A stretch of 5,208 bases of DNA, taken from positions 1-5,208 of the forward strand of contig JAEZNF010000312.1 of assembly GCA_023441845.1 (NCBI GenBank), in the 5' to 3' direction. This stretch comes from Bacillota bacterium (GTDB taxonomy: Bacteria > Bacillota > Clostridia > Acetivibrionales > DSM-2933). Under the pieces are notes generated by a model. It worked only from the letters and a program-made list of their open reading frames with translations. It searched no databases and was not told the DNA's origin. Shown in pieces: positions 1-5,005 of the stretch (position 1 is the stretch's first letter; each line of letters begins with the position of its first letter). A program made the translations under genes and the position numbers.

Positions 1-354
1 GGACATGCCAATACACCGAGGGATATGCTTGCCAGGCTTGAAACAATGGTTCTAATGGCAGGAATGGAGCTTCCTGTAAGGGCTATAAGGGAACAAATTG
101 CATCGGCAGTTGATGTAATAGTCCAGCAATCAAGGCTTAAAGACGGAAGCAGAAGAATAACCCATATTACTGAGGTAATTGGGATGGAAGGGGAAATCAT
201 AACCCTGCAGGACATATTTGTGTTCAAACAAAACGGAAAAGATGAGAAGGGTAAAATATCCGGGGATTTTGTACCGACCGGAATAAAGCCCAAATTTTTG
301 GATAAGTTTGAGAAGTCCGGAATAATACTTCCTTCGGATTTGTTTATTCCGTAA
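1..354 (+). CDS. tadA: TadA/CpaF family pilus assembly ATPase, C-terminal part (5' end outside window)
   Basis: This is the last 117 residues of the secretion ATPase that powers assembly of Flp (type IVb) pili on the cytoplasmic face of the membrane. The reading frame is open from base 1 and begins GHANTPRDMLARLETMV, the conserved stretch that follows the His-box region of CpaF/TadA proteins. It continues through LPVRAIREQIASAVDVIVQ and RRITHITEVIGMEGE, also characteristic of this family, and ends at TAA 352-354. The Walker A and B motifs must lie upstream of the window and cannot be checked. An internal ATG at 25 is not the start, because family homology runs through it. The next gene, tadB, begins 22 bases downstream, which fits the usual tadA-tadB-tadC operon order. 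The family call is very secure; the choice between the names tadA and cpaF is only nomenclature. Confidence 0.96.
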   Translation, partial: GHANTPRDMLARLETMVLMAGMELPVRAIREQIASAVDVIVQQSRLKDGSRRITHITEVIGMEGEIITLQDIFVFKQNGKDEKGKISGDFVPTGIKPKFLDKFEKSGIILPSDLFIP

Positions 355-376
355 AAGATAACCGGGGGTTTTGAAA

Positions 377-1342
377 ATGCTTCAGTTAACTCTTGCAGCT
401 GCATTCATAACAGTATTCCTTATTGCTTATACGGCTTTAAAGTATTTTTACGGTAAGCACACGGCGGTCTTAAGGCTTAAAAAATATATTAACATTGAAG
501 AGATAAGGGACGAAAAGAAAAAAAGCGTCCACAAAGAATACAAGGTAGGTTTGGGCATAATTGCAAAAGGAATAAACAATGCCAGATTCCTTGATAATTA
601 TAAAAAGGGAGTTCAGTTTCTGCTTACAAGAGCCCATGTTCTTTTAAAAGCAGAGGAGCTTATAACCATATGTCTTATACTTTTTTTTGTAACAGGCCTG
701 CTTATTTTTGCCGTAACGAGTTCTGTTCTTTTTACAATAATAGCCTCAATTATTGCATGGCTTTTGCCGACCTTTATTTTAAGGGCCAGGATAAAGAAAA
801 GGATCAAAAATCTTAATGAACAGCTCTCTGACGCAATAGTTCTCATTTCTAATTCTTTAAAGGCCGGATATAGCTTTTTCCAGGCTGTAGATATAGTAGC
901 AAAAGAAATGACCGGGCCTATAGCCGAAGAGTTTGCACTCCTTCAAAAAGAAGTTAACCTGGGACAAACAACGGAAAGAGCATTGGAAAACCTTGTTGAG
1001 AGAGTGAAAAGCGACGACCTGGAGTTGGTTGTTATTGCAGTAATGATACAAAGGCAGGTAGGCGGAAACCTGGCAGAGATTCTGGATAATATTTCTTCTA
1101 CCATAAGGGAGAGGGTAAAAATAAAGGGTGAAGTAAAGACCGTAACTGCTCAAGGAAGAGCGTCGGGCTTTATTATATCACTTCTTCCCGTGGGACTTGG
1201 TCTTACACTGTTTGTTATAAACCCGGAACATATAAAAACTCTGTTTACCGACCCCATAGGAATTGCCATTTTAGTGGTTTCAGTATTGTTGGAGCTTATT
1301 GGCATTTATTTCATAAGCAAAATTGTTAAAATCGAAATATGA
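377..1342 (+). CDS. tadB: TadB, Flp pilus inner-membrane platform protein (type II secretion F domain)
   Basis: TadB is a polytopic membrane protein that, with TadC, forms the platform on which the TadA ATPase acts to polymerise Flp pilin. The product is 321 residues from ATG 377. I chose this start over TTG 371 because the purine run GGGGG at 364-368 sits 8 bases before the ATG but only 2 before the TTG. It has an N-terminal membrane segment (about residues 3-24), a pair of hydrophobic segments (about 95-136), and a T2SF/GspF domain (about 150-278). That domain contains NEQLSDAIVLISNSLKAGYS and the QVGGNLAEILDNIS signature, and leads into two C-terminal membrane segments (about 263-281 and 294-315). 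The order and length are standard for TadB. It lies between tadA and tadC in what is clearly one transcription unit. Confidence 0.95.
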   Translation: MLQLTLAAAFITVFLIAYTALKYFYGKHTAVLRLKKYINIEEIRDEKKKSVHKEYKVGLGIIAKGINNARFLDNYKKGVQFLLTRAHVLLKAEELITICLILFFVTGLLIFAVTSSVLFTIIASIIAWLLPTFILRARIKKRIKNLNEQLSDAIVLISNSLKAGYSFFQAVDIVAKEMTGPIAEEFALLQKEVNLGQTTERALENLVERVKSDDLELVVIAVMIQRQVGGNLAEILDNISSTIRERVKIKGEVKTVTAQGRASGFIISLLPVGLGLTLFVINPEHIKTLFTDPIGIAILVVSVLLELIGIYFISKIVKIEI

Positions 1343-1353
1343 GGTGAAAGCAT

Positions 1354-2271
1354 ATGAGCTATATAATTCTTGCGATGGTCTTCATTTCAACAATGCTGCT
1401 GGTCTATATAGTGTTTGGGGCTTTTTTCAGGAAAGGGCAGATAATAAGTATAAGGCTTGAGAAAATTGCAAAGGAAGAATCAAAATTATTGGACAGCGAG
1501 CTGAATCAACCTTTGTTTGCCAGGGTAATACGCCCTGTGCTTGATGATATAAGCAAGGTTATTTTGAAAGTAACTCCCAAAGAGCTTATTTTAAGCTATG
1601 AGAAGAAAGTTATAATGGCGGGTAACCCGTTCAATCTTTCAGTTAAGGACTGGATGAATATTCAGGTTGCCATTATAATATGCTTTCCGTTTTTAACCGC
1701 TCTAATAGGTTTTTATTTGGGAATGGAAGCAAGAATAATCATATTTGCGGCGCTAATTGAAATTGGCATAGGTTTGATGCTTCCGAAGCTGTTACTTAGC
1801 AAGAAAACAGGAGAGAGGCAAAGAGAAATAAATAATTCACTTCCGGATGTTCTGGATCTTTTGACGGTAAGCGTCGAAGCCGGGTTAGGATTTGACGGAG
1901 CCCTTGCAAAGGTAATAGACAAAATGCCGGGTTCTTTAGCCGATGAGTTTGGGAATGTCCTGCAGGAAATGAAAGTCGGCAAACAAAAGAGGGATGCGCT
2001 TAAAGATATGGCTGACAGAGTGGGCATCCATGATCTGTCGACCTTTGTGGGCTCTGTTATACAAGCTGATCAACTGGGTGTAAGCATCGGTAATGTTTTG
2101 AGAATTCAATCCGAGCAAATGAGGCAAAAGAGAAGGCAGCGTGCTCAGGAAAAAGCTATGAAGGCCCCGGTAAAAATGTTGATACCAATGGTATTGTTCA
2201 TATTTCCAACTATTTTTTCAGTATTGATAGGCCCCGTTATTATTAAGGTAATTCATGTGTTTATGAAATAA
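1354..2271 (+). CDS. tadC: TadC, Flp pilus inner-membrane platform protein (type II secretion F domain)
   Basis: This 305-residue membrane protein is the second platform component of the Tad pilus machine and probably pairs with TadB. It has an N-terminal membrane segment (about 3-23), a hydrophobic pair (about 104-122 and 128-147), and a T2SF domain beginning near SLPDVLDLLTVSVEAGLGFDGAL (about 162-184). The QLGVSIGNVLRIQSEQMRQK motif (about 240-259) is the TadC counterpart of the GG-NLAEIL motif in TadB. A C-terminal membrane segment lies at about 274-300. The GAGGTG Shine-Dalgarno (1341-1346) overlaps the tadB stop codon, and the ATG lies 11 bases after that stop, so translation is probably coupled. 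No pilin, prepilin peptidase or TadE/F-type gene follows; a terminator comes about 100 bases later, so tadC ends this operon. TadB and TadC are paralogous, but gene order makes this one TadC. Confidence 0.94.
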   Translation: MSYIILAMVFISTMLLVYIVFGAFFRKGQIISIRLEKIAKEESKLLDSELNQPLFARVIRPVLDDISKVILKVTPKELILSYEKKVIMAGNPFNLSVKDWMNIQVAIIICFPFLTALIGFYLGMEARIIIFAALIEIGIGLMLPKLLLSKKTGERQREINNSLPDVLDLLTVSVEAGLGFDGALAKVIDKMPGSLADEFGNVLQEMKVGKQKRDALKDMADRVGIHDLSTFVGSVIQADQLGVSIGNVLRIQSEQMRQKRRQRAQEKAMKAPVKMLIPMVLFIFPTIFSVLIGPVIIKVIHVFMK

Positions 2272-2370
2272 GTTCACAAAATTTTAATATTTATTTCATA
2301 GATTTTTAAACTTTAAAGGGTATTATTTTTATAGTGGGTTTTATGCCTTTAATATAATTTTCCCCCCCTT
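2272..2370. other. AT-rich spacer between tadC and its terminator, with a TTAAAGG inverted repeat
   Basis: These roughly 100 bases carry no plausible gene. They contain a 7-base inverted repeat, TTAAAGG (2313-2319) and CCTTTAA (2346-2352), separated by 26 bases. They also contain a TATAAT hexamer (2353-2358) without a convincing -35 partner, and a run of seven C residues (2362-2368) just before the terminator hairpin. The repeat could be an mRNA 3' stem or a chance match in AT-rich DNA. Confidence 0.35.
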
Positions 2371-2396
2371 AAAAAGAGCTGTTACAGCTCTTTTTT
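2371..2396 (+). terminator. Intrinsic terminator of the tad operon
   Basis: AAAAAGAGCTG (2371-2381) and CAGCTCTTTTT (2385-2395) form a perfect 11-bp stem around a TTA loop, and the 3' arm ends in a run of six T. The A-run on the 5' side makes it potentially bidirectional. It separates the tad genes from the tRNA promoter. Confidence 0.9.
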
Positions 2397-2428
2397 ATTG
2401 GTCCATAAATTTCATGTAAAAAAACCTC

Positions 2429-2457
2429 TTGCAAAGGGATTTATATTATGCTATAAT
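2429..2457 (+). promoter_or_regulatory. Near-consensus sigma-A promoter for tRNA-Gln
   Basis: A -35 box TTGCAA (2429-2434) and a perfect -10 box TATAAT (2452-2457) are separated by the ideal 17 bases. The -10 box is preceded by TGC (2449-2451), an extended -10 element. Transcription should start near 2464, about 11 bases before the mature tRNA 5' end. This matches the strong, constitutive promoters typical of stable RNA genes. Confidence 0.88.
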
Positions 2458-2474
2458 GCTTTTTGTCACAGCGT

Positions 2475-2545
2475 TGCGGATTTGTGTAATGGTAGCACAA
2501 CTGATTCTGGTTCAGTCTGTCAGGGTTCAAATCCTTGATCCGCAG
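2475..2545 (+). tRNA. tRNA-Gln (anticodon CUG, reads CAG)
   Basis: The 71 bases fold into a complete cloverleaf. The acceptor stem TGCGGAT pairs perfectly with ATCCGCA (2538-2544). The D-stem GTGT/GCAC contains one G-T wobble, and the D-loop is AATGGTA. The anticodon stem ACTGA/TCAGT encloses the loop TTCTGGT, giving anticodon CTG. The T-stem CAGGG/CCTTG has one wobble around TTCAAAT. A U1-A72 first pair and a G73 discriminator are known identity features of glutamine tRNAs. CCA is not encoded: the next bases are TTA, so the CCA-adding enzyme must complete the 3' end. The gene stands alone between its own promoter and terminator. Aminoacylation in most Clostridia is either direct or through Glu-tRNA(Gln) amidation; nothing here decides which. 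Confidence 0.95.
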
Positions 2546-2555
2546 TTACGATTTT

Positions 2556-2599
2556 AAAACAACAAAAAGCCCTTGATACAAGGGCTTTTTGTTGTTTTT
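2556..2599 (+). terminator. Very strong intrinsic terminator after tRNA-Gln
   Basis: Bases 2556-2575 and 2579-2598 are perfectly complementary over 20 bp around an ATA loop. The GC core is GCCCTTG/CAAGGGC, followed on the 3' side by TTTTTGTTGTTTTT. The fully self-complementary flanks supply U-tracts in both directions, so it may also block transcription coming from the right. Confidence 0.92.
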
Positions 2600-2775
2600 G
2601 GGTAATTTTTGGCTTAAGACTGATGATCAACAGCGACAAAATGGTATAAAGTTACAGCTGTCTACTCGTGTGTGCATAACTGGGGTAAGTAGGTTGAGAT
2701 ACATGGATGTTTGTGATAGACAACAGAACATGAAACAAATTTTGAGAACCGAATTTAAGAAAAGGAGATTGATAA
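2600..2775 (+). promoter_or_regulatory. Leader region of the flavodoxin gene, with a weak extended -10 promoter candidate
   Basis: Because a strong terminator lies just upstream, the flavodoxin gene needs a promoter in this interval. The best candidate is TGGTATAAA (2642-2650), an extended -10 element, with a poor -35 (TGATGA, 2621-2626) 18 bases upstream. A second, weaker one is TTGAGA (2694-2699) with TAGACA (2717-2722) at 17 bases. A clear Shine-Dalgarno, AAGGAGA (2762-2768), precedes the start codon. The frame whose TGA overlaps the flavodoxin ATG (as ATGA) has several internal stops, so no coupled upstream gene survives there. Confidence 0.35.
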
Positions 2776-3261
2776 ATGATAATTGTTTATGAATCAAAAA
2801 CGGGTTTTACTAAAAGGTATGCCGATATGCTCGCTGCGAAGACAGGACTAAAGGTTTTCCGGGTGAAGGAGATTTCAATGGTTAATCGGGATGAAGAAAT
2901 CATTTTTCTTGGCTGGATGAAAGCCGGGAAGATACAGGGTCTTGATAAATTGCGAAAACATAACGTCAAAGCTATTTGCGGGTCGGGTACAGGGCGAACC
3001 GCTGAGCCAAATACCGAAACAGTTACCGCCAGGAATAAGATTGAAAGCAAACCGTTTTTTTATCTGCGTGGCGGATGTTTACCTTTGAAAGAGTTAAAGG
3101 GTATGGATAAAATCATGCTGTCCATGTTTTTAAAGATGCTTAAAGGTCGTAAGGACAAAGATGAGAAAACCGAAGAAGCGATCTTCAACATTCAAAACGG
3201 TTTTGACGGTGTAAAAGAGGAAAATCTCGAACCAGTACTTAAATTGCTAAACGCAAAATAA
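2776..3261 (+). CDS. Flavodoxin-like FMN-binding domain protein
   Basis: This 161-residue cytoplasmic protein has a single flavodoxin fold and probably carries non-covalent FMN for low-potential electron transfer. The N-terminal strand and phosphate-binding loop IIVYESKTGFTKRYADML contain the S-x-T-G-x-T pattern that binds the FMN phosphate (about residues 7-12). EEIIFLGWMKAGKIQGLDKL (about 40-59) and PFFYLRGGCLPLKEL (about 93-107) are typical of the clostridial family of small flavodoxin-domain proteins related to HemG-type sequences. The C-terminal 45 residues are rich in Lys and Glu. GGAG (2764-2767) lies 8 bases before the ATG, and the length is normal for the family, so it looks intact. 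Its downstream neighbour, 12 bases away, is a decayed SDR gene that probably once formed an operon with it. The physiological partner is unknown. Confidence 0.88.
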   Translation: MIIVYESKTGFTKRYADMLAAKTGLKVFRVKEISMVNRDEEIIFLGWMKAGKIQGLDKLRKHNVKAICGSGTGRTAEPNTETVTARNKIESKPFFYLRGGCLPLKELKGMDKIMLSMFLKMLKGRKDKDEKTEEAIFNIQNGFDGVKEENLEPVLKLLNAK

Positions 3262-3273
3262 GAAGGGCTGTTT

Positions 3274-3756
3274 ATCAAAAATGTGGTGATAACCGGCAGT
3301 ACACGAGGCATTGGTTTTTCAATGGCAAGTGAGTTCCTGCAAGCATTACGCTATCCGGTGGGGGTGAAACCCTGCCGGAAGCAGCTCATACCGGACTGTC
3401 GTCTTTTGAGAGGAAATACATCTATATTCGATGTAACGTCCAGGAAAAGGCAAGTCTGCAAAGCCTCTGGGATAATTCTCTGGAACAGTGGGGCGGTGTA
3501 GATATATGCGGGACAAAACACGCCGCATATGTTTTCATGGGAAACGGGCGAAACTTATACTGAAAACGTTATTAGCACCAATATTATAGGTATGATATAT
3601 GGTTCTCAAATTGCAGCAGCGGGAATGCTAAAACAAGGACATGGCGCTATATACAGCATGGAGGGTTTAGGCACCAATAATATGATACAGCCAAAGACAA
3701 TACTTTATGGGACCACCAAGTATGCATTAACGTACTTTATGAAAGGACTTGCGAAA
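3274..3756 (+). pseudogene. SDR-family NAD(P)-dependent oxidoreductase, broken by several lesions
   Basis: The remains encode a Rossmann-fold short-chain dehydrogenase in three reading-frame pieces. Piece 1 (3274 to about 3342) holds KNVVITGSTRGIGFSMASEF, the TGxxxGIG nucleotide-binding motif. Piece 2 (about 3339-3506, shifted frame) reads ITLSGGGETLPEAA and then KASLQSLWDNSLEQWGGVDI. Piece 3 (3508-3756) restarts at AGQNTPHMFSWETGETYTEN, continues through NIIGMIYGSQIAA, and keeps the catalytic YGTTK. The expected start codon position (3274-3276) reads ATC, 6 bases after an AGAAGGG Shine-Dalgarno. About four codons of the NNAG motif are lost by an inferred 11-base deletion at 3507/3508. Homology stops after KGLAK, so roughly the last third of a normal protein of about 250 residues is missing. 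It is almost certainly non-functional. The ancestral substrate is unknown. Confidence 0.9.
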
Positions 3757-3759
3757 AAT

Positions 3760-3780
3760 AGCGATGCTGTATCGCTTTTT
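3760..3780 (+). terminator. Terminator-like hairpin at the SDR breakpoint
   Basis: AGCGAT (3760-3765) and ATCGCT (3771-3776) form a 6-bp stem around GCTGT, followed by a run of T to 3780 and preceded by five A. It begins 4 bases after SDR homology ends, so it may have belonged to a different transcription unit brought in by a rearrangement. The stem is short, so its activity is uncertain. Confidence 0.5.
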
Positions 3781-3806
3781 GAGCAATGGATAAATTCGAT
3801 TATAAA
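3779..3806 (+). promoter_or_regulatory. Promoter-like element in front of a 16-codon ORF
   Basis: TTGAGC (3779-3784) and TATAAA (3801-3806) are 16 bases apart. They match the sigma-A consensus at 4 of 6 and 5 of 6 positions. The pair sits directly behind a terminator-like hairpin and ahead of an AGGAG ribosome binding site (3829-3833), the arrangement expected at the start of a gene. Confidence 0.4.
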
Positions 3807-3839
3807 GTTGTTTATCTATAAGGAATTTAGGAGAATAAT

Positions 3840-3890
3840 ATGGAATTTAAACCAGGAAAGGCAGGGGTAGCTCACACCATATACAGTTAA
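3840..3890 (+). other. 16-codon ORF with good RBS, possible truncated gene start
   Basis: ATG 3840 follows AGGAG (3829-3833) at a 6-base spacing and encodes MEFKPGKAGVAHTIYS before TAA at 3888-3890. The last codons overlap the end of the oppositely oriented NUDIX pseudogene by a few bases. I do not recognise the peptide. The complete initiation signals in front of so short a frame suggest the first codons of a gene whose body was deleted. A small standalone peptide is possible but less likely, and chance cannot be excluded. Confidence 0.35.
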
Positions 3891-4230
3891 TAGAATACAA
3901 CATGGTGATCAACAAGTTTACCGTCACAATAAATAAGCTTACCTGAGAAAAATCTGCCGTCTTCAAGCCATTTTAAGAATAACCTCTGTCTCCTTCCCAC
4001 AGGTTTAGTTCCAAAACTTCCGGGTCGGGAATCCACTTTAGGATTCCTTCGCTTGAATCAATTAAGTCGGCGTTAAAGTCAGTCGCAGTAAATAGAAATG
4101 TGTATTCGTCTTCGTTATTACTGAAAAGAGGAAAAGTAAGAATGCCGCGTAACCTGGGGTTTTTAACCGATAAGCCGCTTTCTTCAAGAATCTCTCTAAT
4201 GACACACTCTTCAGGAGTTTCACCGTCCAA
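3887..4230 (-). pseudogene. NUDIX hydrolase (8-oxo-dGTP diphosphatase-like), 5'-truncated and frameshifted
   Basis: Read on the minus strand, the remnant starts inside the Nudix box with DGETPEECVIREILEESGL, which keeps the REUxEExGU core that binds the metal. It continues LRGILTFPLFSNNEDEYTFL and LELNLWEGDR, typical of MutT/MTH1-like sanitising hydrolases of about 150 residues. After GDR the frame breaks: the first frame stops at 3973-3975, while the family continuation LFLKWLEDGRFFSGKLIY, then DGKLVDHHVVFY, lies in a shifted frame ending at TAA 3887-3889. The shift fits a 2-base AG duplication, seen as CTCT at 3984-3987 on the plus strand. About 45 N-terminal residues, including the first part of the Nudix box (GG), are absent, and an in-frame stop lies three codons before the TTG at 4230. 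It is not functional as it stands. Confidence 0.88.
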
Positions 4231-4241
4231 TAATTCATATT

Positions 4242-4304
4242 AATAATTATGGGATGGCTAAACCTATTGCAATGATGGGGCCTATATTAGAAGTGAAAGG
4301 ATAA
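4242..4304 (+). other. Short open frame, possible tail of a deleted gene
   Basis: The frame reads NNYGMAKPIAMMGPILEVKG and stops at TAA 4302-4304, 8 bases before the exonuclease start. It has no convincing RBS for its ATG (4254). It begins just where NUDIX homology on the other strand is cut off. It could be the C-terminus of a lost gene that once preceded the exonuclease in an operon. I recognise no family, and a 20-codon frame can occur by chance. Confidence 0.25.
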
Positions 4305-4312
4305 GAAGAACT

Positions 4313-4861
4313 ATGAATTACATAATATTTGATTTAGAGGCGACTTGTTGGGAAAATGACAGGTCAAAAGCCTGCGAAATAATTGAGATTGGTGCAGTAA
4401 AATTGAACAGCAGGCTAGAGGTCGTTGATACCTTTTCAAAGTTCATTAAACCTGTTATATATCCTGTACTTTCCGATTTTTGTACGAAACTTACAAGTAT
4501 AGAGCAAAGAGATGTTGATTTGGCGGATATTTTCAAGAATGTTATGGTGGAATTTGAAGACTGGATCACTTCTGAGAATACTGAGGTAGCTTTATGCTCG
4601 TGGGGATTCTATGATAAAAAGCAGATACAAAAGGAATGCAAAATAAAGAATTACTCAGGCAGAATCCACAGCGTTCTTGATAAGCATATTAGCATAAAAC
4701 ATCAATTTGGTGAAATCAAGGGTATTAATCCTTGCGGTATGAGCCGGGCATTGGAGTTGCTTGGAATACCTTTAGAAGGTACACACCACCGGGGAATTGA
4801 TGATGCAAAAAATATTACAAAAATCTTTGTGGCAATATTTGATAAGCTTAAAATGCCATAA
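4313..4861 (+). CDS. DEDDh-family 3'-5' exonuclease (ERI1/KapD-like)
   Basis: This is a 182-residue single-domain exonuclease expected to remove nucleotides from RNA or DNA 3' ends using two metal ions. All DEDDh motifs are present. ExoI is IIFDLEATCW with D7 and E9; ExoII is SWGFYDKKQI with D101; ExoIII is HHRGIDDAKNI with H159 and D164. The length and the FDLEATCW motif resemble stand-alone ERI1-like and KapD-like proteins rather than the proofreading subunit of a polymerase. Initiation is at ATG 4313. The nearest Shine-Dalgarno, AAAGGA (4296-4301), is somewhat far away (11 bases), so initiation may be weak. The gene is intact among decayed neighbours, and there is no obvious terminator after it. 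KapD in Bacillus inhibits the sporulation kinase pathway, but that role cannot be inferred here. Confidence 0.9.
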   Translation: MNYIIFDLEATCWENDRSKACEIIEIGAVKLNSRLEVVDTFSKFIKPVIYPVLSDFCTKLTSIEQRDVDLADIFKNVMVEFEDWITSENTEVALCSWGFYDKKQIQKECKIKNYSGRIHSVLDKHISIKHQFGEIKGINPCGMSRALELLGIPLEGTHHRGIDDAKNITKIFVAIFDKLKMP

Positions 4862-4885
4862 CTATCAGCAGATGTTTCATTTTAG

Positions 4886-4981
4886 AGCAGTTGCTATTGG
4901 ACGCATTATCCAAGGTATTATAAGGATGTAGAATTCCGGGAAACAAGATTTACAAAACCTTTTAATGAGAATAGAATATAA
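4886..4981 (+). pseudogene. Possible C-terminal remnant of an unrecognised gene
   Basis: In the frame starting at 4886, the sequence reads CYWTHYPRYYKDVEFRE and then TRFTKPFNENRI before TAA 4979-4981. An in-frame stop lies directly upstream and there is no start codon. The density of aromatic and charged residues looks more like a real protein than random AT-rich sequence, so this may be the tail of a deleted gene. I do not recognise the family. Confidence 0.25.
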
Positions 4982-4998
4982 TAAAAAGGTAAAAGGAG
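4977..4998 (+). promoter_or_regulatory. Possible -10 box and RBS ahead of adenine deaminase
   Basis: A perfect TATAAT (4977-4982) lies shortly before the AAAAGGAG Shine-Dalgarno (4991-4998). No good -35 box is found at 16-18 bases; TTTACA (4949-4954) is 22 bases upstream. If this were the promoter, the 5' leader would be only about 17 bases. I looked for a purine riboswitch in 4862-5005 and saw none of its conserved core. Confidence 0.3.
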
Positions 4999-5005
4999 CA
5001 GAAGA

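Noticed and set aside
613..1153. Two minus-strand open frames opposite tadB
   Set aside because: They are antisense shadows of a well-supported gene, with no RBS or protein-like motifs.
1713..2127. Two minus-strand open frames opposite tadC
   Set aside because: They are antisense to conserved TadC coding sequence with no initiation signals.
2659..2722. TGTCTA / TAGACA inverted repeat upstream of the flavodoxin gene as an operator
   Set aside because: Only 6 bases match, with 52 bases between the arms, which is easily due to chance.
2589..2792. A 67-codon plus-strand frame between the tRNA terminator and the flavodoxin gene
   Set aside because: It starts inside the terminator hairpin, runs into the flavodoxin gene in another frame, has no RBS and resembles no family.
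3283..3501. A 72-residue protein starting at GTG 3283
   Set aside because: Only the first 20 or so residues match SDR; the rest is an out-of-frame reading of the damaged gene, so it is part of the pseudogene.
3786..3821. Eleven-codon frame MDKFDYKVVYL
   Set aside because: It has no RBS and lies across the promoter-like element. It is too short to support a gene call.
3529..3870. A 113-residue protein starting at ATG 3529
   Set aside because: The ATG is an internal Met of the SDR and has no RBS. Residues after KGLAK are read-through into unrelated sequence past the breakpoint.
4862..5005. Purine riboswitch controlling adenine deaminase
   Set aside because: The conserved three-way junction core and kissing-loop sequences were not found in this leader.
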